From positions 54,833 to 75,978 of the forward strand of contig JBNGIQ010009269.1 of the NCBI GenBank assembly GCA_049999765.1: a stretch of DNA of 21,146 bases, read 5' to 3'. Origin of the DNA: Phaeoceros laevis (lineage: Eukaryota; Anthocerotophyta; Anthocerotopsida; Notothyladales). The notes beneath the pieces are model-generated. The model searched no databases, had not been told where the DNA came from, and saw only the letters and a list, made by a program, of their open reading frames with translations. Shown piece by piece: positions 1 through 10,140 of this stretch (position 1 is the first letter of the stretch; each line of letters opens with the position of its first letter). The position numbers and the translations under genes are program-made.

Positions 1-430
1 ACATATTAGGCACATTCCGAAGTTTAATGGAACTTATTTCCATGACTAGAAACATCAAATGCAACTATTGTTGAAAGCTGAAAAACTGTGCAGTGTAGTA
101 GATGGTACAAAATTAATACCGGTGGCTCCAACCGCCACACAAATTGCAGCACAAACCCATGTAGCACTTCCAACAAGTGGGGTTGGGAATATTCCTCATT
201 GGGAGGAAAGAAAAAACATATTAGGCACATTCCGAAGTTTAATGGAACTTATTTCCATGACTAGAAACATCGAATGCAACTATTGTTGAAAGCTGAAAAA
301 TTGTGCAGTGTAGCAGATAGTACAGAAATAATACCGGTGGTTCCAACTACTGCACAAATTGCAGCACGAACCCATGTAGCACTTCCAACAAGTGGGGTTG
401 GGAACATTCCTCATTGGCAGGAAAGAAAAA
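1..430. repeat. 215-bp tandem duplication (two copies)
   Basis: A unit of 215 bases occurs at about 1-215 and again at 216-430 with only scattered substitutions. For example, ACATATTAGGCACATTCC is at 1 and at 216, and GGGGTTGGGAA recurs near the end of each copy. The first copy may continue left of the window. Because 215 is not a multiple of 3, any frame open in copy 1 shifts in copy 2, so this is not a coding repeat as it stands. The origin is unknown; it may be a fragment of a dispersed element. Confidence 0.9.
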
Positions 431-515
431 ATCTGCAATTTCAGTACTAAACAATTGCCTTGAAAATAATGTGGTTCCCTATGTTCAAACCTGTAAGTCC
501 TAGAAGGCAATCTAG

Positions 516-764
516 GATGAGTTGATTAGATTCTTTGAGGCAAAGGATTCCATCACCAAAATGTATGTAAGAGATAGTTTAGCTACACTTAAAGAGAGTG
601 ATAGCATGATTAAAATCTCTTAGAAGGAGAGTGATAGCATGATTAATGTTCAAAATCTTTTAGAGGAAATCCGTATGTCCATGGTCCCCCTCTTGCTCAA
701 CAGTGCCTTACCATCTTTATTCCGACTTTGTGAACTTCCAAAGAAGATTATATGCACTTGGTAA
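516..764 (+). pseudogene. Decayed reading-frame remnant, unknown
   Basis: One frame stays readable from 516 to the TAA at 762-764, with a single internal TAG at 621-623. It has no usable start, since it opens just after an in-frame TAG at 513. A 20-bp sequence, GAGAGTGATAGCATGATTAA, occurs at 594-613 and 627-646. The 33-bp spacing keeps the frame and gives a repeated ESDSMI peptide. I do not recognise the family. The frame could be chance; the frame-preserving duplication is the only hint of past coding. Confidence 0.3.
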
Positions 765-858
765 CACAAGGAATTACAAGGAATTTTTAAATAAACATCT
801 AGAGTAAATCTTACACTTGATTAGGTTCATTCGATTCTTGCATTTAGCATATATTATA

Positions 859-920
859 GAAAACCCAATGGGTTTTCCGGTTTTCTAGAACACTCATGGG
901 TTTAACCCATGAGTGTTCTA
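859..920. repeat. Two adjacent near-perfect palindromes
   Basis: The first palindrome, 859-877, has arms GAAAACCCA and TGGGTTTTC around one base. The second, 886-920, has perfect 17-bp arms (886-902 TAGAACACTCATGGGTT, 904-920) around a single T. Both could extrude as cruciforms or fold as hairpins in RNA. The two share the TGGGTTT core in their arms. No open reading frame overlaps them. They may be ends of a small inverted-repeat element, but no target duplication was found. Confidence 0.85.
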
Positions 921-1138
921 ATAAATCCAGACCTTAAGCATTGTTTAGGGTATAAGAGTTAGGGCTCAGTTTTTTGGGTTTATGGTCGGTTTAGGGTTAT
1001 ATTTAAGATTATTCTTGATTCTTCCACTTGTTGAAGAATTAAGACATATGCATAGTCAGAGACTATGTATCGAGATTATCGTTTGTGCAAGTACTATACT
1101 TCGGTAATGGCTTTGTTCCACGGTTTTCTTTCTCAGAC

Positions 1139-1262
1139 TTTATTTCACACTCACACTCATGTTATTCACCACCCCCACATTACACATGTCTCTTCTCACA
1201 TTTTATTTCATACTCACACTTATTTTATTACCATCCCACATCACAAATGTCACACGGCCTGC
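1139..1262. repeat. Imperfect ~63-bp tandem duplication, CA/TC-rich
   Basis: TTTATTTCACACTCACACTC at 1139 is echoed by TTTATTTCATACTCACACTT at 1202, followed by similar C/A-rich sequence in both. The two units have drifted. Just downstream, CACATGCTGCAAATA occurs at 1317-1331 and 1351-1365, a second short direct repeat. Open frames here are artefacts of low-complexity sequence. Confidence 0.6.
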
Positions 1263-1400
1263 AAATATTTTTAGAAAGCACAATACGTTGCCCATACCTA
1301 TATTCACAACGTATTGCACATGCTGCAAATAAATTCAAAACATTGCAGTACACATGCTGCAAATACTTATTTCACATTCTTTAGGATTCATGAGTGTATG

Positions 1401-1588
1401 CATTGTGTAGCCACGGTGTGCAAGCGAGTGTTGCAATTGTGTCGTGAGCGAATACACAAGTGTTAGGCGCGCGAGCGCTTGTACCCCCAACCGCCAACCA
1501 CTTGTTCGCGCGGGGTAACTGTTCTACTAGCCCTAACTATTTAACTACATATGTCTGAGTGCGGGTTGATTAATTCCCCAACACATTG
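1401..1588 (-). mobile_element. Probable solo LTR (178 bp) with 5-bp target duplication
   Basis: The segment 1406-1583 begins TGT and ends ACA. On the minus strand it starts TGTTGGGGAATTAATC, a typical plant LTR start, and ends with CA. It is flanked by identical 5-mers, CATTG at 1401-1405 and CATTG at 1584-1588, as expected of a target-site duplication. No internal retroelement sequence adjoins it, so it would be a solo LTR left by recombination between two LTRs. At 178 bp it is short, of Copia size. Orientation is inferred from the terminal sequence only. Confidence 0.5.
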
Positions 1589-2615
1589 CCTTATACTTTC
1601 ATGTATAAGTTAAACTAAAATATTGTAAGCTCTTGTAAGCACTCTCTTTTTTGCACTCACGCTCGACATCAACAAAGCGAAACGTTAGTGAAGACCACTT
1701 TGCTGTAACCAACTTGGCCAACTTCAGCCATTGGTAGTTGTAACCAGTGGCGGAATATCTAGATAACAGTGGTCAGTCCCTATGCCAGCGCCGAGGCGTC
1801 TTCACGCTTTTATTTAGCTTTGTAGCTTTTTTGCTTCTAAATTATAGCGGGGTATGCTCCGTGCTGGGGGGCAACCACAACGATAGAAGACCGTGCACTA
1901 TTAAAGTTATGGCACGTCTTCGCACCAAGAGGCCATGTCGGATTTTTCTTAGGTCTTGTAGGTAGAAACACTTGCTTGAATGTTTCAGTACCTGTTAGCT
2001 CTGTTTTGGCATAGTACACTAATTCTAAGTAAGCATGTTGTGGGCATTGAATGTTTTCACTCATAACTTACTATCGTGAGATTCGATTTTGATACAAGTT
2101 TGTTTTGAAATTCGATTTGGAGTGCATTTTAGGGTTCTTTGAACAAGGATCATATCTCACAAAGTGGTTGCCACAACTCTTAATCTCACAAAAGAACGAC
2201 AAGTCAGACAATGAAACTTATAATGTGGAAACAAGTTATAAAATCTTAAACGTTAAATTATGGGGGTATGTTGAGGACGCACCAATAGCCATCGCTAAAC
2301 CAATCTCTCCACCAGTAACTCTTGCAGAAGTACCAAGAGATTGGAGTGACTGTACAGAGTTAAGCATTAAAAGCATTCATGTTTCATAATTGTAAGCCAC
2401 AACTACATCAGCTTCTAGACATGGGCACAACTCATAGCACCCATGAATCTATGACCTTGTGAACATAATATTAGGTAGAAACCTGAACAACCTGAAAATG
2501 CTTTTAGGATAATACCTAGGGCTTTTGTACTCTTTGGTTTTTATAAATATCTAGCTTATGAAAGATAGATATGCTTTTTTAATTTGCAAGAAAAATGTTC
2601 CTCGAGGAGGAATGA
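1589..2615. other. Intergenic, no gene recognised
   Basis: About 1 kb of AT-rich sequence with only short open frames of 60-95 codons, which match no family I recognise. A transposon-end-like CAGTGGCGGA occurs at 1745-1754 without a partner. A 15-bp palindrome, TTCCTC-GAG-GAGGAA, lies near 2599. The frame at 2105-2389 is open for 94 codons, but its composition is unremarkable. Confidence 0.5.
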
Positions 2616-3588
2616 GTCAATGTGAACTCTCTGGTGTTTGCCACACAAGGTGGCAAATCGCCAGCTGCAGGTGATTGCGCAGTCCCTAGGCTTCTGGCCT
2701 TGGGTGTTTTGCTCGAGAAGAAGCATGGAATTTCGATCAATTGGACCAAGTATTTAGAGGAACATGACAAAAAGGCCAAGAAGCTGCAAGAAAGTGTGCA
2801 GAAGCGGCGTGCTCGTCAGGCTGGTAAGGCTGGATTCAGATCTCGGGATGCTAAGGGGAAGGGCGAAGGTGACAATGTCTCATTTGTTGACTAGGCTGTG
2901 CAGACAGGATTTCCTACAAAGAATTATGATGAAACGACAACTTTTGGCAGTTTGCGTGCATTGATTACTGAGCAGGTTCATTAGTGAGCAGGTTCATTAG
3001 TGAGCAGGTTCATTAGTGAGCAGGTTCATTAGTGAGCAGGTTAAGATTTCAGGCAGCATGCTGAAACTGCAAGAGGACCAAGAACTGCTGGCCCGGAACA
3101 GGCTTACAACAAAATTGTCATGGGACACTGCTAACGGGAGCTTGAGCAATTTAACTCAGGATTTGCGGAAGATTAGGAAAACCATCCAGGCTACTTACTC
3201 CACGAAGAATGGAGTAGCCAATGAACTATCTTCCTTTGATACCAGCTCTGCTGAAGGCCTCGCCAAAGGAGACTTTCTGGCCAACACCATCCAATGCTGT
3301 GACTTGGAAATTGACAAGTTGGAGGAGCAACTGCATGGCTTGGCTCAGAGGCAAGCGGATGAGGGAGAACTGAAGCTGGATGGTTTGCAGAGAAATCTTA
3401 GGGCGCTGGATCAAGAGGTTGCTTGTATTCTGGCTCAGATTGAAGCCAAGCAAAAGGATTATGACTGGCTGTTCAACTGGGAGGCTAGGTCGGAAAGAAC
3501 GTGCCAAGCTCAGAGCTATCGAGGTTTAGCCCAATGGACAGCTGCACCTTTGGGAGAAACCTTGGACCAAGTTTATGTTCACCCCTGA
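2616..3588 (+). pseudogene. Broken coiled-coil protein gene
   Basis: Two open segments look like parts of one former protein. The first (2616-2894, continuing in frame to about 2978) has a basic, Lys/Arg-rich stretch and one in-frame TAG at 2892-2894. It has no ATG, because it opens just after a TGA at 2613. The second (3016-3588, ending in TGA) has heptad-like patterns suggesting a coiled coil, for example DLEIDKLEEQLHGLAQ. Between them lies a 16-bp minisatellite. The first and last copies of GAG CAG GTT (2970 and 3034) are 64 bases apart, so the expansion alone moves the frame by one base. I do not recognise the family; it may be transposon-derived. It is probably not functional as read here. 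Confidence 0.55.
2970..3042. repeat. 16-bp minisatellite, four full units plus a partial
   Basis: The unit GAGCAGGTTCATTAGT repeats exactly from 2970 to 3033, then a partial GAGCAGGTT follows at 3034-3042. The copies are identical, which points to recent slippage or polymorphism. The repeat sits inside the coiled-coil reading frame and adds in-frame TAG and TGA codons. Confidence 0.97.
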
Positions 3589-3604
3589 CTGCTTAAGTTG
3601 TAAA

Positions 3605-4140
3605 CGTTATCTTCTAATTCTTAACGCCCTCAAGGGCACTACTATCTTGGCATACCCATCCACAAAGCACCTTACCTAGACTGCCATGCCAAGAAATATC
3701 TGCACCTCCGTGATGTTTTGAGGACATGTCTCTATACTATAGCATTGACCTTCTCTAGGTCTGTTGCAATTTCTTCAGCTGATACGACAAATACTAAGTA
3801 AGCTACCTCAGTCCGGAAGAATTTGCATTTGGCTTTCCAAGCAAACAGCTTTGGCTCTCTCAAGATAGTCAACACTAAGGTGAGATGTCCTCAATGCTCT
3901 GCCCTGCTCTTGCTGTAAACAAGTATGTCATCCACGAAGACCTCACAGAACTTGCCTATGTACTTCCTCACAGGATGTTAAACCATAATCGCTTGGAATG
4001 TGGCAGGGGCATTGGTGAAACAGAATGGCATCACTAAAAACTAAAAATGGCTGAACTTGGTTCTGAAGGCGATTTTCTGCTCATCTCCTGCTCAGATGCG
4101 AATCTGTTGGATGCCTTGTTGGAGGTCTAGCATGCAAAGA
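3605..4140 (-). pseudogene. Ty3/Gypsy reverse transcriptase remnant
   Basis: Read on the minus strand, the segment carries recognisable Gypsy reverse-transcriptase blocks in the usual order. These are a LDLQQGIQQIRI-like block near 4130-4095, AFRTKFSHF and MPFCFTNAPATFQ near 4060-4000, the catalytic-type FVDDILVYSK block at 3909-3938, and a linker toward RNase H down to about 3605. Several in-frame stops (for example within the ATFQAIM region and after SRAEH) and at least one frameshift make it dead. Protease, integrase, RNase H and LTRs are not seen beside it. The element runs opposite to the coiled-coil remnant next to it. Confidence 0.85.
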
Positions 4141-5837
4141 GGCTAAGTTCCCTATGGGACCTGTGGCAATTGGTGCATTTAACAAAATCAAAACTTGTGG
4201 TTATTACAGCAACCACCATCATAGCCCTTCATCATACTTCCAAGCCTTTCACTGTTCGCACATACGCCTTCTAACTTTCGATTAAATTTTTGTTTTAACA
4301 TTCCGAACTCCGTAAAAGTAAGTCGTTAAACCCGTACGCATGCTGGCCTTACAAAAACTAACATGTCATACCACTTTATCATTGTGGATGCTGCAACCAA
4401 CTTGGTATTATAGGGATCCATGAGGCAATGTCGTGGAAACGCTCGAGTGCTAGTAGTAGTAGTAGTAATGGAAAAGAATCACGTCTATGCGACTCCAAGG
4501 GGAATCGGCGTGCTGCCTTTTGGGTAGGTGGACTCCCAACATACATGTTGGCACTAGGCAGACCTAGTCGAGTAAACTATTAAACTAATAACTAATGAAT
4601 TGATAAACTAATAAAGGCTGTAGTGGTGAAGTGTTGCTTTCGCGCATAAGTTTTCGGCGCAAAATAGAAGAGGCAACGAAGCGACGAGCAACTTCGATGG
4701 ACCGCATATGTTGCTTAGCACTGGGCATTTGACCAGTTGCAAAAAGTTAAGAATGGTTGCAGATGTCCGACTTTACTAATTGAAATGGCTGGGGCCGAAC
4801 ATTTTATTTTCAACATTTCGCTTTTCTGGCAACGTCAGGGTCATTTGGGAGCAATTGACCTCATGTTCGACATGACATTCCGCAATACTGCAAGACCTTC
4901 ATGACCTAGTTAGGTGCTTTCAACATTGCGCGTGTAGTACCTAAGATGCAGGCCTAAGTAAGGGAAGAGATATGAAGAATCGGTTCACTAAAAAACGTCA
5001 CATGGAGGATGTCACGCTCTAGCATATAGGCATGCAACAAGTGCTCCTGCACATTGGAGGAAGAATGTCAAGCAATATTTGAAGCCAGTGGGAGCACCAG
5101 CCTGTAGCCGATGCTGCAAAAGAGGCCTGCCTTCCCCCAAGTGTTTTTTAGGGCAGCTCTTCTAAGCATGTTTGTGTATTAGGGATGAATATTCATTCAA
5201 GGAGTTGGAGATTCTTCTCAACGTAACGGATATACATACCGGTTCAAGTCCCTAAAGTCTTTGAACCCTACACTCTTTGAGACCCTTGTGTTTTTTGTTT
5301 TCCCTTGAACCTTAAGCTCCAATGCCAAGATTATGGTACTGAGCTCTTCATAGTTCATACCAGTTCATAGTACTAGGGTAAGAATCATGATTACCTTGCT
5401 AGTTTTGCAAGTAACTTATATATCTACAATGGAGTTCAAGGAATTCTTTATGTACGAATCAAATTGCCCAGGTAGGTTTGCAAGCTACAACTCATATATA
5501 TATATGCGGTGCACAAGTGTGTGTGTCCAAGTTCCTAGGTTCAGAAATTATTCTGAGCAACTCGGTTGTGGAGGTTATATTAAAGATTGGGAGCGGGTAA
5601 TAACCGAAGGGGATTCTGCACCACGAGTTTCTTCCAAATTTTAGGGCAGGCCCTTCTGGAGAGCTCTAAGTTTTTCCTCATCCAACTGAGATAACTGGAG
5701 GACCACTTCCCAAGTTACTCCCGCCTGCCGGTGGTGCTTCAGCTCGCACTTTGACAATTCGGCAGACCTGCTAGGATCGAGTCTGGGCATTCAAGTCGCC
5801 AGGCGTACTTCAAAGCCTGGGTAGGTGAGGTGCACCG
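4141..5837. other. Intergenic with microsatellites; 5' flank of the DnaJ gene
   Basis: No recognisable gene in about 1.7 kb. There is a (TAG)5 microsatellite at 4451-4467 and a short (TA)n run near 5492-5506. An 85-codon open frame at 5387-5644 matches nothing I know. A TTGGTATTATAGG at 4402 vaguely resembles an initiator-Met primer-binding site, but no LTR borders it. The last ~200 bases, pyrimidine-rich and GC-richer, are probably the promoter and 5' UTR of the downstream J-protein gene. No clear TATA box was identified. Confidence 0.5.
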
Positions 5838-8054
5838 ATGATGGCGGGAGCCGTGGGCCTAGCCCGGCCGATGCACCAGGTTGCGCCGCTGGAGGCAGTG
5901 TGGCAGCGGGTGCCCGGTACCCCGGGCTTTCATCCCCGCACCGTCTGCTGCTCGGAATCCAGGTATGCGGCGGAGGGCAGCAATCTCAGGCGGTGGAGTC
6001 ATAGGGAGCTGGCTGGTTCCTTTTCTGATTCTGCCGTCAGCTGTCGCAGATTAAGTTATGGCATTGACTGCGCAAGCAGTGAGTTCATGGCACCTGGAGG
6101 ATTTCGCTTGTCTGTGCCACGCTTTCAGCACCGGGGAAGCAGGCGCACTTCGCGGCTTGTTGTCAGAGCTGATGGGGTGAGGTTCTTGCGCAAGTGCTAG
6201 CCAGTTCGGCTTAGTGGATTCTTCCATTCAGGTGCTCAAATGTCCGTCGTACTCTCTGCAGGACTACTACTCGGTGCTTGGCGTGAGCAAGAATGCCGAG
6301 AAGGCAGACATCAAGAGCGGTAGGTCTTACCTGGATTCTGATTCTGAGGCCGTAGATTGAGGACGTTTGTCCGCAACGGATTATAGTTTCACCTGAATCT
6401 GGACTCTCTGTTTGCCATGCCCTCCTCTCCGTACCATATATTGAGCGAGTTTTGCAAGTTGCAGCCCTCTCCCTAGCTCGTGAATAGGATTCAGGGCTGC
6501 ACAACCGAAAGAGAGTTGGCCCTCGGTTATGAAGTGCACAAGCTCCTAACGGTTTTGACACTTCCCTGCTCCCGTGGTGGCACCCAGCTTAGCACAGAAA
6601 TTGTACCTTAAACCCTGGTGTATCTTAAACCCTTGGGGGTCTTTTCCCTACTTCGTTAGGGTTTCCTTCGAGTAGTTCTCTCACACTACAGGTGTTTGTT
6701 GTTTCTACAGCGTACAGGAAGCTTGCAAGACAGTATCATCCAGATGTCAACAAGTGAGTATTTCGGACCAGAACCGGTCAGCGTAGTGTTGCTTGCACTC
6801 TCGGCAGGGGTAGCTCTGAAGACCTCATGAGAAGTTGGATATGCTTTCTACATCTTGTTGACGGGTCATGATTCACAGGGATGCGGGAGCTGAACAGAAG
6901 TTCAAAGAAATTAGCAATGCCTATGAGGTACTTTTATGGGGCTTACAATTTAGCTGTGTTGCTGAAGAACAGAACAGGTGGGCAATTACCTTACGATTTT
7001 CCTGTCTGCAGGTATTGTCTGACGATGAGAAAAGGTCGCTGTATGACAGATTTGGAGAAGCCGGTCTCAAGGGTCCTGGTGCAGGAGGATCTTCGGTAAG
7101 ACTTGCTAGTTCCAGCCTGTGGTCAAAATTTAGGCCTACAAAGTTCTCTATGTGAAAGGTAGCAAGAAGGTGGAGCAGGAATGACCTGTGAGTTTGTGCC
7201 TGCAGGATTTCAATAACCCATTTGATCTCTTTGAGACATTCTTCGGCAGCATGGGAGGGATGGGTGGTATGGGCTCTAGAGCAAATAGAAACAGGCCTAT
7301 GCAAGGCGATGATGAAAGATATGATCTGCTCTTGGACTTCAGGGATGCTGTTTTTGGTACGGACAAGGATATCGAAGTAACTCGGTTGGAGTCCTGTAAT
7401 ACTTGCAACGGTTCTGGAGCAAAGCCTGGGACCACACCAAGCAAATGTTCCACTTGTGGCGGCCAAGGGCAGGTTATGTCAACGGCACAGACTCCTTTGG
7501 GAGACTTCAGGCAGGTATCTACTTGCCCGGCATGTGGAGGCACAGGGGAGATTGTGAGCCCTTGCAATTCATGCGGAGGTGATGGAAGGGTGAGGAAGTC
7601 TAAGAAGATCAGCCTGAAAGTGCCAGCAGGAGTCGACTCTGGAAGCCGACTAAGAGTGCGGTCGGAAGGAAATGCTGGGCGACGAGGTGGACCTCCAGGA
7701 GACTTGTATGTGTTTATAAATGTTAGGTCCGACCCTGATTTGAAAAGGGATGGCAACAACATCCTCATTTCAGTTAAAGTCTCCTACATCGATGCCATTC
7801 TGGGAACAACGGCCAAGGTCCCCACCGTGGATGGAACTGTGGACTTGAAGGTTCCTGCTGGTACCCAACCTGGAACTACACTGGTAATGGCCAAGCGGGG
7901 GGTTCCTCTACTGGGAAAACCAAACCTGCGTGGAGATCAGCTGGTGCGCGTTCAGGTGGAGATTCCTAAGCGGCTAAGCAATGATGAGAGGAAGTTGATT
8001 GAGGAGCTTGCAAATCTGAGCCGTGGAAAGCCTGCCGGCAGCAGGTATGCATAG
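5838..8054 (+). CDS. Chloroplast type-I DnaJ (DJA5/DJA6-like) co-chaperone, six exons
   Basis: Exons: 5838-6176, 6262-6319, 6711-6753, 6879-6927, 7012-7095 and 7206-8054. All junctions are GT-AG and in phase, giving 473 residues, close to the ~445 of Arabidopsis DJA5/DJA6. Residues 1-113 (exon 1) are Ser/Arg-rich and read as a plastid transit peptide. The J domain starts DYYSVLGV at 114, with HPD at 142-144. A Gly/Met-rich linker with DFNNPFDLF follows at 192. Four CxxCxGxG zinc-finger repeats ([32 protein letters not shown]) span about 255-318, then the C-terminal substrate-binding domains follow. Such proteins stimulate plastid Hsp70; DJA5/6 are linked to chloroplast iron-sulfur assembly (family knowledge). 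The 3' end is uncertain: a GT at 8045 could splice to an AG near 8110, replacing the last residues RYA by about 30 others. The start is the first of two adjacent ATGs. Confidence 0.93.
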
Positions 8055-8714
8055 ATATCCAGCCTAGTCAACACTTTCAGCTCAAACTCTTCTTGTTGTG
8101 TTTACTCAGAGAAGCCAAGGCAGAGGATGTCTATGGGTGTAACGAAATCTGTGTTGTTGGAACTGTGAAGGTCATAATGTACCCACGGGAGACACCGAAG
8201 AGACCTTGAAAGATGCAATGGATCAAAGTATACGAGTTGGCACAAGTGGAGTGTTTACTAACCGAAGTCAGGAGTTAATATTCTTTTGTCAGTAGGAGCT
8301 CGGGTGCAGTCTGTAACAAAGTCATTCAAAGTGCCACACTGCAGAAAAGAGCTTCATTTTTTCGTAGTGTAGTGCTAATATAAAGTAGGTTAGCTCTAGG
8401 TTCTTGCAGTAGGCGCTTGCGGTGGAGGGAATGGAGTATCAGAAGCTGTGTCTTCTGTGCTGAGCCTGGTCAATGGGGAGTATGCAAGACTGGATCATCT
8501 TTTTATGAAGCTTTGCATTCGACTGCGGGAATTATTGAGCATGACTTCTCCGTTTGGAAGACTGCACTCCAATCCTCTTGCCTCGAAATCCTGACGTCCC
8601 AACCCTTCAATCAGGATAAGCAAGCAAGTCACCAGAAAATAAAATAGAATGATAAGCACCTTAATCAGTAGCCCTAATCACAAGCTTCAGAAATTAATGT
8701 GCCTCATCTCGATT
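8055..8714. other. 3' UTR of the DnaJ gene and intergenic
   Basis: Downstream of the J-protein stop the sequence is mixed, with no recognisable gene. An AATATAAA-like string near 8377 could serve for polyadenylation. The 76-codon open frame at 8417-8647 has no family resemblance. If the alternative last exon of the DnaJ gene is used, coding would extend to about 8210. Confidence 0.5.
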
Positions 8715-8969
8715 CAGCATTTGATATTCAACAGATCTTTCTATACTCGCTCGGAGAGGACACTTGCAACCTCTTGAGGTTTCTAGCAGTAGTACTACTT
8801 CTGAGATTTAGAGGTGACCGGCCTGTCCAGTGTTTACCAGCATTTGATATTCAACAGATCTTTCTATACTCGCTCTGGGAGGACACTTGCAACCTCTTGA
8901 GGTTTCTAACAGTAGTACTAGTTCTGAGAATTAGAGGTGACCGGCCTGTCTAGTGGTAAACACTGGACA
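8715..8969. repeat. 123-bp tandem duplication with 14-bp inverted repeat
   Basis: CAGCATTTGATATTCAACAG begins at 8715 and again at 8838. The two 123-bp copies differ at only a few positions. The period is a multiple of 3, and one frame (8699-8953) stays open through both, giving a repeated 41-residue peptide (AFDIQQIFLYSL...GDRPV), but no family is evident. TGTCCAGTGTTTAC at 8824-8837, the end of copy 1, has its perfect reverse complement at 8956-8969. Copy 2 is therefore enclosed by 14-bp inverted arms. Confidence 0.92.
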
Positions 8970-9202
8970 TGCGACTACATTCACATATTTTCATGCATGT
9001 GACTGTCCGATGCAGCATCCTCACAGAAACGGATTGAAGTGAACGCTGCAGTCAGCACCCCCTGCAGCAGAAAATCATGTGCAAGACCTTAGTTTGAAGC
9101 TTCAGCAAGACTCAAGCTAGATGGATTCATGGCCTACTGAATGTTTAAACTCCTCTTGAAACCTTGAAACTTACCGCTCAGTGTTACATACTGTGAACCG
9201 GT

Positions 9203-9335
9203 GTGTGAGAATAATGAACTGAATTAAGGTGCCAACACGGCTTACATGGTTTATAAAGGAAGGTGGCGATAAGCTTTCAGGAAACTAAACTACTGACATC
9301 GAGTAGGTTCTACATAATGAGATCTTACTCCAACA
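9203..9335 (-). mobile_element. Copia 3' LTR (~130 bp)
   Basis: On the minus strand the LTR begins TGTTGGAGTAAGATC at 9335, directly after the polypurine tract, and probably ends near 9202-9206 in ...ATTCTCACACA. A TATA-like TTTATAAA lies at about 9250-9257. The exact end cannot be fixed because no second LTR is present for comparison. The start resembles that of the solo LTR at 1401-1588 (TGTTGGGG), but the rest differs. Confidence 0.7.
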
Positions 9336-9344
9336 CTCCCCCTA
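9336..9344 (-). other. Copia polypurine tract
   Basis: The minus strand reads TTAGGGGGAG immediately before the TGTTGG of the LTR. A purine run at this position primes plus-strand DNA synthesis in LTR retrotransposons. Its place, between the pol stop near 9362 and the LTR, fits exactly. Confidence 0.8.
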
Positions 9345-9361
9345 AGCTAGCATGTGATCTA

Positions 9362-10101
9362 GCCTAAACCAATTCTAGTCATGCACCTGGTAAGCTTCTC
9401 CCGAGATAATGCCTTAGTCAAGGCATCTGCGGGCATTTTAGTGGTGCTACAATACTCTAACGAAATGTCTCCTCACTCGAGCTTCTCACACACAAAGTGG
9501 CACCTGATGTCGGTATGCTTCGACTTAGCATGGTATGTTGGGTTCTTCGCCAGCTGAATTGCACTTTGATTGTTTATATAGACAATTGTAGCCTTTGATT
9601 GAGGATGCCCAAGTTCTCCTAGAAGTTGTCGCAGCCAAATTGCTTAGTTCCCTCTGATGCAGACATGTACTCTTCTTCAGTAGTTGATAGCACAACACAT
9701 GCTTGTCTTTTGCTTTGCCATGAAATAGCTCCACCATTGAGCACAAATATGTACCCTGATGATCTGAGAGTGTCAGGATCTCCTCCCCAATCTGCATCCA
9801 CAAACCCTGTCAAAGTCAAGTTACCACCTCCATAGGTCAACTTGAACTCTTTTGTCCCTTGCAAATATCGAAGCACCCGCTTGGCAGCTTGCCAATGTTC
9901 TTGTCCAGGGTCTTCAAGATGTTGACAAAGTGCTCCCACAGCTGAAGAAATGTCCAGCCTTGTTCCTAACGTGACATAAATTAGTGCATAAACCAAATTG
10001 CGGTATGACACCCTTGCCATAGCCTCTCGCTCTTCATCTGACTGAGGCCGCATGACCTTTGTCAATTTAGAATTTGGCACCATCGGTGTGCACACAGATT
10101 T
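9362..10101 (-). pseudogene. Copia RT C-terminus and RNase H, frameshifted
   Basis: The frame on the minus strand from about 10101 contains TPMVPNSKLTK, YRNLVYALIYVTLGTR, the RNase H block GFVDADWGGDP, and SWQSKRQACVVLSTTEEEY, all characteristic of Copia pol ends. Near 9640 a small deletion shifts the frame. The continuing blocks LRQLLGELGHPQ and NPTYHAKSKHTDIR are found in the next frame, then a TGA at 9473-9475. The reading ends at a TAG near 9362, a normal pol end. It is part of the deleted Copia element and not translated as a whole. Confidence 0.92.
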
Positions 10102-10140
10102 GCAGTCAGCAAATCACAAAATTAGGCTCACCTAAGCCCT

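Noticed and set aside
1065-1384. Overlapping open frames rich in His, Thr and Ser
   Set aside because: Translations of a CA/TC-rich degenerate tandem repeat; no protein features.
1745-1754. CAGTGGCGGA, like the terminal repeat of some hAT elements
   Set aside because: No inverted partner and no 8-bp target duplication were found nearby.
4402-4415. TTGGTATTATAGG, like an LTR-retrotransposon primer-binding site
   Set aside because: Several mismatches to the usual TGGTATCAGAGC and no LTR end immediately upstream.
5241-5251. GGTTCAAGTCC, resembling a tRNA B box
   Set aside because: No A box, acceptor stem or anticodon arm can be folded from the preceding 70 bases.
5387-5644. 85-codon plus-strand open frame upstream of the DnaJ gene
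   Set aside because: No recognised family, low-complexity (TA)n inside, and no support as an exon of the neighbouring gene.
7148-7768. 206-codon minus-strand open frame
   Set aside because: Antisense of the DnaJ zinc-finger exon; the plus strand is unambiguous.
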